Assembly (NCBI GenBank): GCA_963693365.1
Contig: CAVNZM010000010.1
Coordinates: 2,418,001 to 2,482,000, forward strand
Length of the DNA stretch: 64,000 bases
Direction of reading: 5' to 3'
Source: Amoebidium appalachense
Lineage: Eukaryota > Ichthyosporea
A model generated the notes under the pieces. That model was not told the origin of the DNA and did no database searches. It worked only from the letters and a program-made list of their open reading frames with translations. The first letter of the stretch is position 1. Each line of letters begins with the position of its first letter. Both the position numbers and the translations under genes were made by a program. Of the stretch, positions 40,570-51,280 are shown in pieces.

Positions 40570-41703
40570 AGTGACTTTAAAACTTAATTTACCGATTGCA
40601 CCACTATTGCGAAGGCTTTAAATCCATGATAAATCCCTACTATACGGTAACCTAATCTTTTTTTTAAAAAGGGAATGGCTGTATGGTACGGGCAAGGCCA
40701 GTCATGAATCCATGCAGTAGTGTAAGAGGCTTGCGATTTGCGCTGTTCTTGTAATCAATGATTCCAGGCCGTATGATTTTTGAATGACGGTCACGTCTTG
40801 TCAAGAGTGACTCGGAAGGGCTCTTTTGCTATCTTCGTGAGGTGATTCAGAAGGACATTTCTCTCTCGAATGAAGCATGGTGTGAAATCTTGAGACATGC
40901 TTTTTTTTTTTGTTTGTGTGTCAATGTGTGTGTGTGTGTGTGCACTGTATGTGTATGTATGTAGGAGGAGGAGGAGGAGGAGGAGGAGGGGCGGGGGGAG
41001 GGGAGGGGGGGGGGGGGGGGGGGGGGGAGGAAGGGGGGAGGGGGGGGGGTGTACGTCTTTTGTTTTGCCTCATTGTTATGAATTAGTGGAATATATCCTG
41101 ACACCCCTTTAACATCGGATTCCGTTACTACTGTCGTGAGTGTAGATATATTTAATTCTTGACAGCAGATATATTGCCGGGTTTGATATCATTAAATTTT
41201 GGACCAGTTGGGGTCATTAGACACCTGCCGAGGTGCTGTGAAAGCAAACACGCAAATATATGTGTGCAAACCAGCATAATATGTAATATCATGTGACCAA
41301 GTGTGACCAAGGCCCCCTAAATCTACTACACAAACGGTTTGAAATACCGTAAACGAAAGACAAAATCCAATAAAAATCAAGCCCCACACCATACAGAGTA
41401 GGGCCAGATCCCAACTTGTTTTGCAACATAAGGGCAAGGGGGATCGCGTGAATTTTTTTTTATGTATTGTTTTATTTCGATCGGGGCATCAGACAGGGCT
41501 AAGAATGGATATATAGTACAGTTGCCGTAGACAGAACGAGTTAGTCGCTGAGATAGCTTCACCGAGTATCCAACGAGATATACCAAAAACGAGAAATTCC
41601 CGGTAGGTACATACTAATATTCGAACGCACATGGCTTAAAGGCTTGGGCCAACCCTGCAATCGAAATGTTCATGGCTTCCCATTAGATCTCAATTACATG
41701 AAT
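40570..41703. other. TPR gene 3' flank, no gene recognised
   Basis: Contains the likely 3' UTR, an (AGG)n tract at 40963-40988 and G-rich sequence to 41050. The rest is moderately AT-rich unique DNA. No coding frame of note. Confidence 0.6.
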
Positions 41704-41775
41704 GGGGCTGTAGCTCAGTGGTAGAGCGCTCGCTTTGCATGCGAGATGCCTTGGGTTCGATCCCCAACTGCTCCA
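41704..41775 (+). tRNA. tRNA-Ala (anticodon TGC)
   Basis: A 72-nt cloverleaf without intron. Acceptor GGGGCTG pairs with CTGCTCC, including the G3:U70 wobble that marks alanine tRNAs. The D arm is GCTC-AGTGGTA-GAGC. The anticodon arm is CTCGC-TTTGCAT-GCGAG with TGC. The T arm is TTGGG-TTCGATC-CCCAA. The discriminator base is A. One oddity is a U6:U67 mismatch in the acceptor stem. The A box (TAGCTCAGTGG) and B box (GGTTCGATCCC) are intact, and a T-run follows, so it is probably expressed. Confidence 0.93.
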
Positions 41776-41779
41776 TATC

Positions 41780-41790
41780 TTTTTCTTTTT
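41780..41790 (+). terminator. RNA polymerase III terminator of the tRNA
   Basis: TTTTTCTTTTT starts five bases after the discriminator base. Runs of four or more T terminate RNA polymerase III. Confidence 0.8.
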
Positions 41791-42836
41791 GAGGGGGGCC
41801 ACAGTGGGCATGTCCAATTCCAGGAGATAGAACCGAGGCTTTTGGTGTGTGCGTGCGTGCGTGTGTGTGTGTGCGTGTGTGTGTGTGTTGGGGGGGGGGG
41901 GATTTCGGAAAACTGATAAGTTCGTGGGGGTTTACACACTTCTTATTGCGTGGACACTGCCGGAGGCCCAGCCACATTCGACGGCCTACTGCGTTTTCCA
42001 GCGCAGCCAATCAAATGCAGCCAGCGACATATGTACATGCTAGGCAACAATGAGCGCCATCGTAGTATATGACACCCCTGTTACATATTATGGGTAAGCA
42101 GAGGCTAGCATCGTGGGCACTAGCTAATATTTCCTTCAAATAATAAAGGGAAGCTTTTGTTTCATAACCAGGCGAAAAGGCAACACGCGTAGCGTGTGTG
42201 TGTGGCACTGTCTGTAATTTCACGTAACAGTTGTGTATGTGTGCGTACGTGTGTGTCTGTGGTGAGCATGCGTGTGTGCATGTGTGCGTGGTGCGCGCCC
42301 GCACACGCAAACACATATAACCATCAGAAGCGAGAATTTAACAGCCAGGTCGAAAACAACAATGGAATTTTGAATTAAGAAGCCAAAACAAAACAGAACC
42401 TCTATTCATAAATTTATCCCAGCTAAGTTGAAAACACGAGTTACAACAAGCTTATAAACAAAAAAAAAATACAAATGTTAAAGCCTGAGGCAAGTCAGAA
42501 CCATCTAATCATACTGAGTGGGTTGTAATGTCAGTGTCTCCGGGTGAACGCTTTTGAGAATCAATCACATAGTGTATAACTGCATGCCGCTGTGTATTAC
42601 TATGCACATGCACATTACTATGCGCCTGCGCATGCATACAGGGCTTTTGGCTATCAGTTGATGCACGTGCGGCAGCCCGCTCACACATTTCAAATCTCTC
42701 ACCACTCCCCAGAGGCCTCCCGTGGGACGTGTTTTTCTTGGGGGGGGTTGGGTTTGAAGGTGTGCATGCGTACAGTGGGGGGAGCCTCGGTGAGTGAAGG
42801 GCCGGGGACTCCGAGAAGGGGGGGGGAAGGGGGGGA

Positions 42837-42837
<1 letters not shown>

Positions 42838-42894
<57 letters not shown>
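42838..42894. repeat. Poly-G tract, about 55 bases
   Basis: Uninterrupted G run on the plus strand, one of the longest here. Comparable runs occur at 18972-19025, 23546-23590 and (as poly-C) 39798-39882. Confidence 0.95.
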
Positions 42895-42895
<1 letters not shown>

Positions 42896-43452
42896 TGTGT
42901 TTGTGGAACGGTAGTATACGACATTGTGTCAAGTGTGCTGTGTGCGTGTGTGTGTGTACCCTCAACGGAGTATGCGTGTAACTGTGCGTGTATGTGTGCA
43001 TGCCATTTGTGCGTGCATCTGTGTTGTGTGTGTAGGTTCGTGCGCGCGTGCCGTGCCGCTGCGTGTTCGTGTGTGTGCGTGTTTGTCTGGTGTGTGCGCT
43101 ACAAAACCGCTTGAAAGGCCAACCCAAGTTATGGTTTGAAACCAAAACCTAAACCTATGGGCATTCACCGTGACATCATGATATTTCACGGAAAAGAAAA
43201 ACTTGAGAACACTTCTAACCAAAAACAAAACAAGGCTGCGCGCAGCCCACGTATAATGATGTAATTTCATCGTGTGCCATTAATAATGTAGGTTCTATAA
43301 GGCATGTCACAATATTCCAGACACATGCATGCGCTTGAACATGCCATTTAGAATGTGCTCATACTCTGGCTAGTGTACACGCAACATGTTTGGCGTCATA
43401 GCAACGTTAACAGGGCCCGGTGTCATGCAGTGCACCGCCGGCCCCACATGCA

Positions 43453-43498
<46 letters not shown>

Positions 43499-43528
43499 CC
43501 ACCGTGACACACACAACACGAACACACG

Positions 43529-43782
<254 letters not shown>

Positions 43783-43875
43783 ATACACACACACACACGT
43801 ACACACACTGGCTTCCCTGGCACGGCTCCACTAGGAAAAGATTCCTGACAGAATTCTCGAAAGGAGGGGGAAGGT

Positions 43876-43909
<34 letters not shown>

Positions 43910-44196
43910 GGGGGGTGGTGGAAGGGGGGGGGGGGGGGAGAGGGGGAGGGGAAGGGGGGGGGATAATAACCCCAAGGTTGAAACACCTCAAGATTCTAGA
44001 CCCTACCTCAAATTTATCTGTTTTCTTAAAACCTTACAGGTGAGTGAGTCACACCCCTGTACATGGTCATGAGAGGTCATTGGACCTAGTAACTCGTAAC
44101 CAACTTCCCCGGGCCCGACGACTCCGACCTTCCCTGCAACCGGAGCCCTGCCCCTTCCCCTCCTGGGTCCACGAGTTCCTATCCCTTCCCTTGGGC

Positions 44197-44227
<31 letters not shown>

Positions 44228-44258
44228 AGATCTCCCGTTCCGGAGCAACACTGGCAGA

Positions 44259-45290
44259 TTGGCCCCCCACTTTGCTCCGGCCGAGCTGCTTCGAGCCACC
44301 ACTACCCTGCAGGAATGCCAGGCCCTGAGTCTCAACCTCGACTCTCGGGCCTTTTACTCCCGGGTGCAAAAAGTGTTCATCGATTTCTGTGTGGCATCTC
44401 GGCTGCAATCCTCCTCCGGGTCCTCCCTCCCGGCCTCCCCACACACCGTGCAACTTTTTCTCGCCTGGTGTGCCCAACGAGGGGTACAGGCCTCTTCCTT
44501 AACCGGCTACAATTCGGCCATCACCAGGCTCCACCTCGACATGGGCCTCCCTGCTCCCTACCCCCACGACAAGTCTCTGGCCTGGTTCCTACGGGGGGTG
44601 GGCCGATGGCAGCTTTCTCACAACATCCGACCCCGCTCATCCACCAGGGAACCCCTCCTCCCCTCCCACCTCCACCTACTCCACGGCCAGTGCCCCACCA
44701 AGGCCTCCTCGGCCAATCTCCGGCTATGGACGGCCCTCATCGTCGGTTTCTGTGGTCTCCTCCGTTCAGGGGAATTTACCTCCAAGACCCTGACTTCTTT
44801 CGACCCGTCCCGTCACGTTAAACGGAAGGACGTGACCTTCAGCTACACCCCCACCGGTACTTTGTCCCATGCCACCCTCCACCTGCCAACCTCTAAGACG
44901 GATGTACAGGCCCGAGGTGTCAACGTCACCCTAGCTGCCCTGCCCCTCACCCACTTCTCCCCAGCCCATCTCCTCCGGCAGTTCCTGGATACAACGTCCG
45001 GTCAACCCGACGACCCCCTCTTCAGTCTCGGTGGCATCCCCTACACCAAGAGTGCTTTCTCTGCCGATTTCCGTGCCCTCCTCTCCCGGGCAGGCCTCTC
45101 ACCCTCCCGGTTTGCCGGACACAGCCTCCGCATCGGGGGGGCCACAGCACTGGCTGAGGCCGGGGTCGACGACTCCCGGATCAAACAACTCGGCCGGTGG
45201 TCCTCCGACTGCTTCCTGATCTATACCCGACTTCGTCCGGCCTCCATTGCTGCCACCACCACACGTGTATTCGCCTCTATTCTTAAGTGA
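44259..45290 (+). CDS. Tyrosine recombinase of Ngaro/DIRS element (5' end lost)
   Basis: This integrase inserts the circular cDNA by site-specific recombination, in place of a DDE integrase. The open part is 343 codons. All catalytic residues are visible: Arg169 (GLLRSGE), Lys213 (TSKTD), His288-x-x-Arg291 (GHSLRIGGAT), Trp314 in the second His/Trp position (GRWSS) and the nucleophile Tyr322 (FLIYTR). The frame begins at a TTG after a 28-C run. In the sister copy (minus strand, 53583) the frame begins at a proper ATG and crosses a 15-C run, so here the start is lost by truncation and the C-run (13 longer) shifts the frame. The catalytic domain is complete but probably not translated. Confidence 0.85.
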   Translation: MAPHFAPAELLRATTTLQECQALSLNLDSRAFYSRVQKVFIDFCVASRLQSSSGSSLPASPHTVQLFLAWCAQRGVQASSLTGYNSAITRLHLDMGLPAPYPHDKSLAWFLRGVGRWQLSHNIRPRSSTREPLLPSHLHLLHGQCPTKASSANLRLWTALIVGFCGLLRSGEFTSKTLTSFDPSRHVKRKDVTFSYTPTGTLSHATLHLPTSKTDVQARGVNVTLAALPLTHFSPAHLLRQFLDTTSGQPDDPLFSLGGIPYTKSAFSADFRALLSRAGLSPSRFAGHSLRIGGATALAEAGVDDSRIKQLGRWSSDCFLIYTRLRPASIAATTTRVFASILK

Positions 45291-45318
45291 AACCTTTGGA
45301 GCAAGCATACTGCTCTCG

Positions 45319-45376
45319 TGCCGTGGTTTACAACCATTGCAGGTTCACTTTCGTCCAAGGGGATGTCCCCCTAGAG
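45319..45376 (+). repeat. Split direct repeat B1
   Basis: 58 bp beginning TGCCGTGGTTTACAACCATT and ending GATGTCCCCCTAGAG, 29 bp after the recombinase stop. An identical copy lies at 52648-52705. Confidence 0.9.
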
Positions 45377-45450
45377 GCAACACACGTCCCGGAGTAGTTT
45401 TTCATAGAGGTTTTATTTGTGGAAATTATTGACATAAATATTTTTCTGGG

Positions 45451-45455
45451 TAAAC
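45451..45455. repeat. Target site duplication TAAAC, left
   Basis: TAAAC directly before the TG of the left LTR. It matches 52206-52210. Confidence 0.9.
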
Positions 45456-46380
45456 TGTTAATTTCTATAAGTATTTGGGATGTAAGCAGAGACACAGTGG
45501 TGCAGTGTGAAAACACCACAGACACACACAACAACAAAACACGGAACGATCGGAGCAGTGTACACAACAGACATCAATGTTTAGACACGACTGAACTGAA
45601 TTTATTCTGATCTTCGAATAAATACCTGAAATTCCTCTAAGTCCAATCCATACATGATTTCCGACCAGTCGGAAATCAGATCCATCTCTAATAGAAACCA
45701 ATCACTAAGAACCAATTGCTTTCAGAGAGATCCGGTACGCGGAGGCGTACACGATAGGACACAGACACTAGTTAGGATCAACTCGTGTCATCATCAAGGA
45801 AGTTCTAACCTATGACATACTGCAAAGACTCAGACATATCACACTTAACCTTGATGATTGGTTAAAGCCCGGCAACACATGAAAACTAAAGTGAATTAAT
45901 GAAGTCTAAACACACATGCTATTCTAAGTGTAGCCTAAGTGTGTTACCGTCCAATGAACACGTATTAAGTAACACAAATCTACCTAACATATATTAGTAG
46001 AAAAGAAATACGATTATACACATGAAGACAAGGAGAGAAAGAAAAGAAAATAAGGAAGGAGAAAGAGGAAGGAAAAGAGAGCACAGATCAACAAACAAGA
46101 TAGTAATAGCATAACTATAACCAGAGATATTTATGTACACACGAACATGTACACGTCTCTCCCTGAGTGGGTGGATCCGTGTACACACATATAAATATTC
46201 TAATCGATATTACAATACACGATTAAAGCCGATACAACACGATTACAAGTATACAAGCATATCGGAGATCGATGCTACACTTTACATAATAGGAGTGTGG
46301 CATTTACACTAAGCATATGAACTGAAACATAACACAAACTGAGAAGATCTTACCATATGTAAATACTACGTATTACAACA
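45456..46380 (-). repeat. 3' LTR of the copia element
   Basis: 925 bp. In element orientation this is the downstream LTR. It contains the palindrome GATTTCCGAC-CA-GTCGGAAATC at 45656-45677 and a second short inverted repeat GTACGC-GGAG-GCGTAC near 45734-45749. Confidence 0.95.
45656..45677. repeat. 22-nt LTR palindrome, copy in left LTR
   Basis: Ten-base perfect inverted repeat around CA (GATTTCCGAC, then GTCGGAAATC). It also occurs at 51481-51502 and, in a diverged LTR, at 54068-54089. Confidence 0.9.
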
Positions 46381-46450
46381 TCCCCACTTAAGACTTTGAA
46401 GTTTGTGTTATCATATCCCCACTGAACTAGTGAAATCTCCCCACTTGAGA
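46381..46450 (-). promoter_or_regulatory. Polypurine tract region, three AGTGGGGA-like copies
   Basis: On the minus strand, AAGTGGGGA directly abuts the 3' LTR (46381-46389). Related GTGGGGA motifs occur twice more within 70 bases upstream (46416-46424 and 46437-46447). The abutting copy is the expected plus-strand priming site; the others may be duplicates. Confidence 0.65.
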
Positions 46451-46489
46451 ACAGAAACGGAAAAAAAAAAAATTAAAGTGTGTACTTTT

Positions 46490-46600
46490 CCCGGGGGGGG
46501 GGGGGGGGGGGGGGGGAGAGGGGGGGGGGGGAGGGGGGGGGGGGAAGGGGGGGGGGGGGAAGGGGGGGGGAAGGGGGGGGGGAGGGGGGGGGAAGGAACC
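46490..46600. repeat. Poly-G-rich tract inside the copia element
   Basis: About 100 bases of G runs separated by A (plus strand) between the gag-pol stop and the polypurine region. In the element RNA this is a poly-C stretch. Confidence 0.95.
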
Positions 46601-46811
46601 GGGGCAAAAACAACGAATATATATAACGTGTATAGGCGGTGTTTGATTAACTGGGTTTTAAACCAGTGAAAGATAGAGTAGAGTGATGGTACAGGTCAAA
46701 CCTTATATATAAACCCTAAGTGGGCATACCCACAAAGGCAATACATATGATATAATGATGTTGATAAAGTAAGTAGTACACATGAGAAAATCACTCTTGA
46801 AGTAGGTCGGG

Positions 46812-49800
46812 TCAATCCACAATATCCGGTAAACAAAGTCGAGCACGATGGTGGACATGACTCGGGCCGGGGAGGGGTTTGGTGAGTATGTCAGCTAAGT
46901 TGTGGGCTGACTCAACGTAGTGGACAACCACGTCCCCACTGGCAATGTAGTCCTTGGTGTTGTGATACCGGACGGCAATGTGTTTGGTACGGTGCTTGAT
47001 GCCGGTGGAGTTGACGATGGCAATGGTCGACTGGTTGTCACAGTACACCGGAGTCGGAGCAAGCATGGGACAGCCGAGTTCCTGGAAGAGGTCACGGACC
47101 CAAGCAACTTCTTGGGTGCCAGCATTGAGAGCAATCAGCTCAGCTTCAGTGGTGCTGGTGGCCGTGATGGGCTGGAGCTTGGAGTACCAGATGACGGGCA
47201 TACCAGCAAACACGATAATGTAGCCGGTGGTAGACTTCTTGCTGTCGGCACAACCAGCAAAGTCAGCATCCGTGTAGCATTCGAGTATGGGGGACTGGGT
47301 GGCCGAGTACTTGTAGTCAATGCCAAGGTCAATGGTGCCGAGCAGGTACCGGGCCACACGACGGAGAAGGTCCCAGTGAGTCTTGCCGGGGTTGGTGCTG
47401 AACCGACCAAGGAAGCCGATGGCATAGGCAATGTCGGGACGTGTGCACCGTGCCACCCAGAGGAGACGGCCGAGTAACTCACGGTAGGGCACGGTGAACG
47501 GTTGGGGGGGGCAATCAGCCAGGGAGACGGTGGTGCCTGCAGGGATGGGGGTAGACTTGGACTTGGCATCGGTGAGGTTGAAGTCGTGGATGATATCCAT
47601 GATGTAAGACCTCTGGTGCATGTGGAGGTGATGGGGATCAGAGTGATTAAAATCAACACCGAGCATACGGTCAAATGGACTCATACGACAGCTGGCCATC
47701 TTGCTGATGTGGGCAGCCAGGTCACTGGCAGCAGTAGAACCCCGGGTGTTGGTGATGGTGGAGTCATCGACGTAGTTACCAGCCCGTACCACATCGTTGT
47801 TGGGGAAGAACCGGAGGTAGATGCACGGGTCGGTCTTAGTACGGGTCAGGCCATGGGCAAGAAGAATGCCGTCGAGGAAGTCGTACCAAGCCTTGGAGGC
47901 TTGCTTGAGGCCGTACAGGGCTTTCTTGAGTCTCCAGACCTTGCCAAGTGTGGCCATGGTGATGAATCCCGGGGGTTGTTTCATGTAGATGGTCTCGGTG
48001 AGTGGGCTGTTGAGAAAGGCCGTAGACACGTCGAGTTGATGTATGTCATGACCTTCAACAACGGCCAGAGCTAGGATGGCACGGAGAGCAGCCGGACGGA
48101 TGACAGGGCTCTCAATCAACTCATAGTCAACACCGTATTGCTGACTGAAGCCTTGAGCAACACCACGTGCCTTGATCTTGGTGTCACCAGCCGAGTTGAG
48201 AGTTTTCTCGGAGACAATCCACTTGAAGCCGACGATGTTAGCACCAGGGGGAGGGTCAACAAGTTCAAAGATGTCTTTGTCGACGAAGGCTTGATACTCA
48301 GCAGTCAGGGCTGACTTGACCTGATCACCATTGGGTCCGGAACAGAGTTGACGGACAAGTTTGGGTAGTTGGTCGATGTTGATGGGGGGACCGGGGGGGA
48401 CTGGCAGGGTGGTGGTGGCTTGAAGTCCAACCTTGCCCTGGAGACGGGCAGAACGACGGGGTGCAGGAACCGGGGTAGGTGGAGACGGTGGGGGGGGAAC
48501 TTGGAAGTTCGGAAGTGCAGGGGGGGCAACCTCCGGGCTGGACGGGGCCGAGTGGAAGTTGTCGGGGGAGCCGGGTCGGATGGGTGTGACGTTGCCAGGG
48601 CCAGGATGAGGGTCGGCAGGCTGGACGGGCACGGGGGCAGGGGGGCCGGTGGGGGGGGGTGTCGGGGGAACGACGATGGCAGGAGGGGGGCCAGAGTACA
48701 CCAGACAAACATCATCTTCAGTGTCAACTGTGGGGGGTGGGGTGGTCGAGGTAGCAGTGGTGTCGGGGGTCGGAAGGGTTGATGGAATGTCGGACGGGAG
48801 ATAAGCTGATTCGTCGAAAATCACATCACGGAAGAGGCCGACACGATGGGTGGTGGCATTGAAGATCCGGTGGCAGTGTGATTGAAGATCATAGCCGATA
48901 TACATGCCGAGTTTGACGGTGGGGGCCAGCTTGTTCCGTTTAGAGGCTGGCACGTGAGTGTAGGCAGGGCAACCGAACACTTTGAGCTCGGAGATGTCGG
49001 GCTTGACACCGTAGAAAACCTCGAATGGTGTACGACCATTGGCAGTCGTGGACGGGGTGACGTTGATGATGTAGGCGGCATGTTGGAGGGCCTCAGCCCA
49101 CAGTTTGGGAGACAGAGACTGATCTTGGACTTGATGGAGGAGGCAACGGACAATCTCTTGGAGGAACCGCATACGTCGTTCAACATAGCCGTTCAGTTGA
49201 GGGCAGTCCACCGGAGCATAGCTGGCCTTGATGCCCTGGGAGAGGCAAAAAGCACGGGTATCCTTGGAGGTGAACTCAGAGCCGGAGTCGAAGTGGTAAA
49301 CACCAACTTTGGAGGGGGCATGGGTGGCAACGAGGTTGGTGTGAGCTGTGAGAATATCCAGGGTGGTGGTACGGTCGGCCATCGGGTAGATCTTGACGAG
49401 GCCAGAGGCACGGCAGACAGTGACGAGAGCAACCTTGGAACCTCCGTACGATGTTGTGGTAGGCTCAAAAAAATCCCAATGCCATTCATGACCGGGGATG
49501 TTGGAGTGAGGACGGTCACCCCTGAACGGAGCCTTGGTGGTCTTACCCATAATGCAGCCATGACAATCAGGAACATCACAGTCGAGGACAGAGGAGGGGA
49601 GACCAATAACAAGGTCGTGTTTCACCATGTCCTTGATGCTGGTCATAGCTCGGTGCCCCAGACGATGGTGCCAGATGGATGGGTTAACACTGGTAGTGGC
49701 AGCCAGAGCCACAGGACGAGTGGGTGGTTGAATGGTGTAGTCCTTGAAGTAATACAGACCGTTGTGTAGACGGAGGTTGACGAGATGACGGCCGGTGAGT

Positions 49801-51218
49801 CGGTCGAAGAGGAATGACGGAGTGGAGGCATCGTTCAAATCACCCTTGATGTATTCGGCAGCAGCTTGGGATGTTGAAATGAGGAAGGCTTGGCCAGACG
49901 GGGTGTAGTAGGCTTCAATGGTTAGGGTGGTAGTGCCATGGTCGGTGGTGGTGTTGATGACGATATGGCCGGTGTGAGTGGCCAAGACGGGGGTGCCATT
50001 GAAGGCAGCAACGGGAGTCGGTGTCGGAAGGGGAGTGAGGTCATGGAAGAACTCACGGGTGGGGCAAACAGTCATGTTGCACCCGGAATCCCAGGCAGGG
50101 TCGGAGGACACGGGGACGGAGCTAGCATTGTATGCCGAGAAAGCAAAGGAGACAGATTTCTCACTGCCTTGACGGGAACGGTTGTGTCTGGACATACGGC
50201 ATTTCGGCTCAGGGCAATCGATGATCGTGTGATCAGGCTCGTGGCAGTAGGAGCATTCTTTCACGGACGGGGTGTTAGAACGAGCCGGGGAATCAGAACG
50301 ACGGGAACCCGAGAAACGGGAACGACTGGGGGAACGAGACGTGGACCGGAAGGCAGGCCGGTGGGGGGAACGGGATCGGGTGTGCTGACGGGAGAGACGA
50401 GTTCGGAGGTCCGTGCCAGAGGTACGGTCAAGTCGGGTGCGTAAGTCACGGCGAGGAAGATCACGGGGGGGAGCACTGGCATTTAATGCCATGCTGGACT
50501 TGGAGGCACGGTGGGCACGGTTGTTCCGGAGTTGCATCTTGAGGTCTTGACGTAACTCGATGCCCTTGACGTGGTTATGGAGGGACTCGAAGTCGGGGAA
50601 TAGCTTATCACCGAAGTGATAGTCTTCGATAAGACGATTGAACTCAGGGGTGAGGTCGTCTCTGGTGGTGAGTTCATTGAAGAACTTCTCAGCTAGACGA
50701 GTGAAGTGAATGGACTCATCTTGGAGAGACTGGAGCTGGTTCACGATGGTCTGCAGACGGCTCAGGTAGGTGGTGAATGATTCACCGGGCTGAAGGGCAC
50801 AGGCATCCCACTGACGGTGAAGGATGCGGATCTGATCGGGTTTGCCTTGGAGATAGTGTTGACGGAATTTCCACATGGCCCGTTCAGGGTCCATGCCAAT
50901 ACGGTACTGGGCAACGGTGGTGAGGACGGAAGGGTCGATGTTCTGTATCATATGGAGCAGGAGGCAATTGCGGGCCTCTTTGAGTTCCGCGGTAGTGCCG
51001 TAGCCATAGAAGGGGGGTTCACCGTCAACCGCGACGGTGGTAGGGGGGACGTAGTTGTCAGCAAGGACAACATCCACGAGTCGGACACCTTTAGTGCCGG
51101 TCATCATGCCGAGAAAAATGATTTCCCATTGAAAATAGGTAGTTTTGCTATCGGGACCAGTCTTCCCTTCACCTTTCCACATGGTGATTTTGTTTACGCC
51201 AGTTTTGTTTGGATCCAT
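46812..51218 (-). CDS. Copia gag-pol polyprotein, intact
   Basis: 1468 residues from the ATG at 51218 (MDPNKTGVNK). A longer frame extends upstream into the LTR but has no element-specific sequence. Domains in order: gag; CCHC knuckle CSYCHEPDHTIIDC (about 318-335); Arg/Ser-rich linker; aspartic protease DSG (about 376, WDSGCNM); integrase zinc site HHRLGH...CHGC (519-555) and DDE core with Asp in HWDFF, Asp in FDSGSEF, Glu in YVERRM (about 579-680); copia reverse transcriptase from WIVSEKTLN with YVDD (about 1147); RNase H with YTDADFAG, TEAELIAL and YCDNQST (about 1319-1395). The order protease-integrase-RT-RNase H defines Ty1/copia. Every catalytic residue I can check is present. Confidence 0.96.
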   Translation of the reverse strand: MDPNKTGVNKITMWKGEGKTGPDSKTTYFQWEIIFLGMMTGTKGVRLVDVVLADNYVPPTTVAVDGEPPFYGYGTTAELKEARNCLLLHMIQNIDPSVLTTVAQYRIGMDPERAMWKFRQHYLQGKPDQIRILHRQWDACALQPGESFTTYLSRLQTIVNQLQSLQDESIHFTRLAEKFFNELTTRDDLTPEFNRLIEDYHFGDKLFPDFESLHNHVKGIELRQDLKMQLRNNRAHRASKSSMALNASAPPRDLPRRDLRTRLDRTSGTDLRTRLSRQHTRSRSPHRPAFRSTSRSPSRSRFSGSRRSDSPARSNTPSVKECSYCHEPDHTIIDCPEPKCRMSRHNRSRQGSEKSVSFAFSAYNASSVPVSSDPAWDSGCNMTVCPTREFFHDLTPLPTPTPVAAFNGTPVLATHTGHIVINTTTDHGTTTLTIEAYYTPSGQAFLISTSQAAAEYIKGDLNDASTPSFLFDRLTGRHLVNLRLHNGLYYFKDYTIQPPTRPVALAATTSVNPSIWHHRLGHRAMTSIKDMVKHDLVIGLPSSVLDCDVPDCHGCIMGKTTKAPFRGDRPHSNIPGHEWHWDFFEPTTTSYGGSKVALVTVCRASGLVKIYPMADRTTTLDILTAHTNLVATHAPSKVGVYHFDSGSEFTSKDTRAFCLSQGIKASYAPVDCPQLNGYVERRMRFLQEIVRCLLHQVQDQSLSPKLWAEALQHAAYIINVTPSTTANGRTPFEVFYGVKPDISELKVFGCPAYTHVPASKRNKLAPTVKLGMYIGYDLQSHCHRIFNATTHRVGLFRDVIFDESAYLPSDIPSTLPTPDTTATSTTPPPTVDTEDDVCLVYSGPPPAIVVPPTPPPTGPPAPVPVQPADPHPGPGNVTPIRPGSPDNFHSAPSSPEVAPPALPNFQVPPPPSPPTPVPAPRRSARLQGKVGLQATTTLPVPPGPPINIDQLPKLVRQLCSGPNGDQVKSALTAEYQAFVDKDIFELVDPPPGANIVGFKWIVSEKTLNSAGDTKIKARGVAQGFSQQYGVDYELIESPVIRPAALRAILALAVVEGHDIHQLDVSTAFLNSPLTETIYMKQPPGFITMATLGKVWRLKKALYGLKQASKAWYDFLDGILLAHGLTRTKTDPCIYLRFFPNNDVVRAGNYVDDSTITNTRGSTAASDLAAHISKMASCRMSPFDRMLGVDFNHSDPHHLHMHQRSYIMDIIHDFNLTDAKSKSTPIPAGTTVSLADCPPQPFTVPYRELLGRLLWVARCTRPDIAYAIGFLGRFSTNPGKTHWDLLRRVARYLLGTIDLGIDYKYSATQSPILECYTDADFAGCADSKKSTTGYIIVFAGMPVIWYSKLQPITATSTTEAELIALNAGTQEVAWVRDLFQELGCPMLAPTPVYCDNQSTIAIVNSTGIKHRTKHIAVRYHNTKDYIASGDVVVHYVESAHNLADILTKPLPGPSHVHHRARLCLPDIVD

Positions 51219-51267
51219 GATTGAAAAACGAGCGCGAGTTCTAGATGTGTGTAGGGAGCGTACAAAA

Positions 51268-51280
51268 GGGCTGCATAACC
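51268..51280 (-). promoter_or_regulatory. Primer-binding site of the copia element
   Basis: Next to the 5' LTR the minus strand reads GGTTATGCAGCCC. GGTTATG is what a primer from the cut 5' half of initiator tRNA-Met would bind, as in Drosophila copia; the match after seven bases is imperfect. Confidence 0.5.

Noticed and set aside
49938-50444. Plus-strand frames opposite the copia gag-pol (also at 46920, 47502, 48882)
   Set aside because: They are shadows of the intact minus-strand ORF and resemble no protein.
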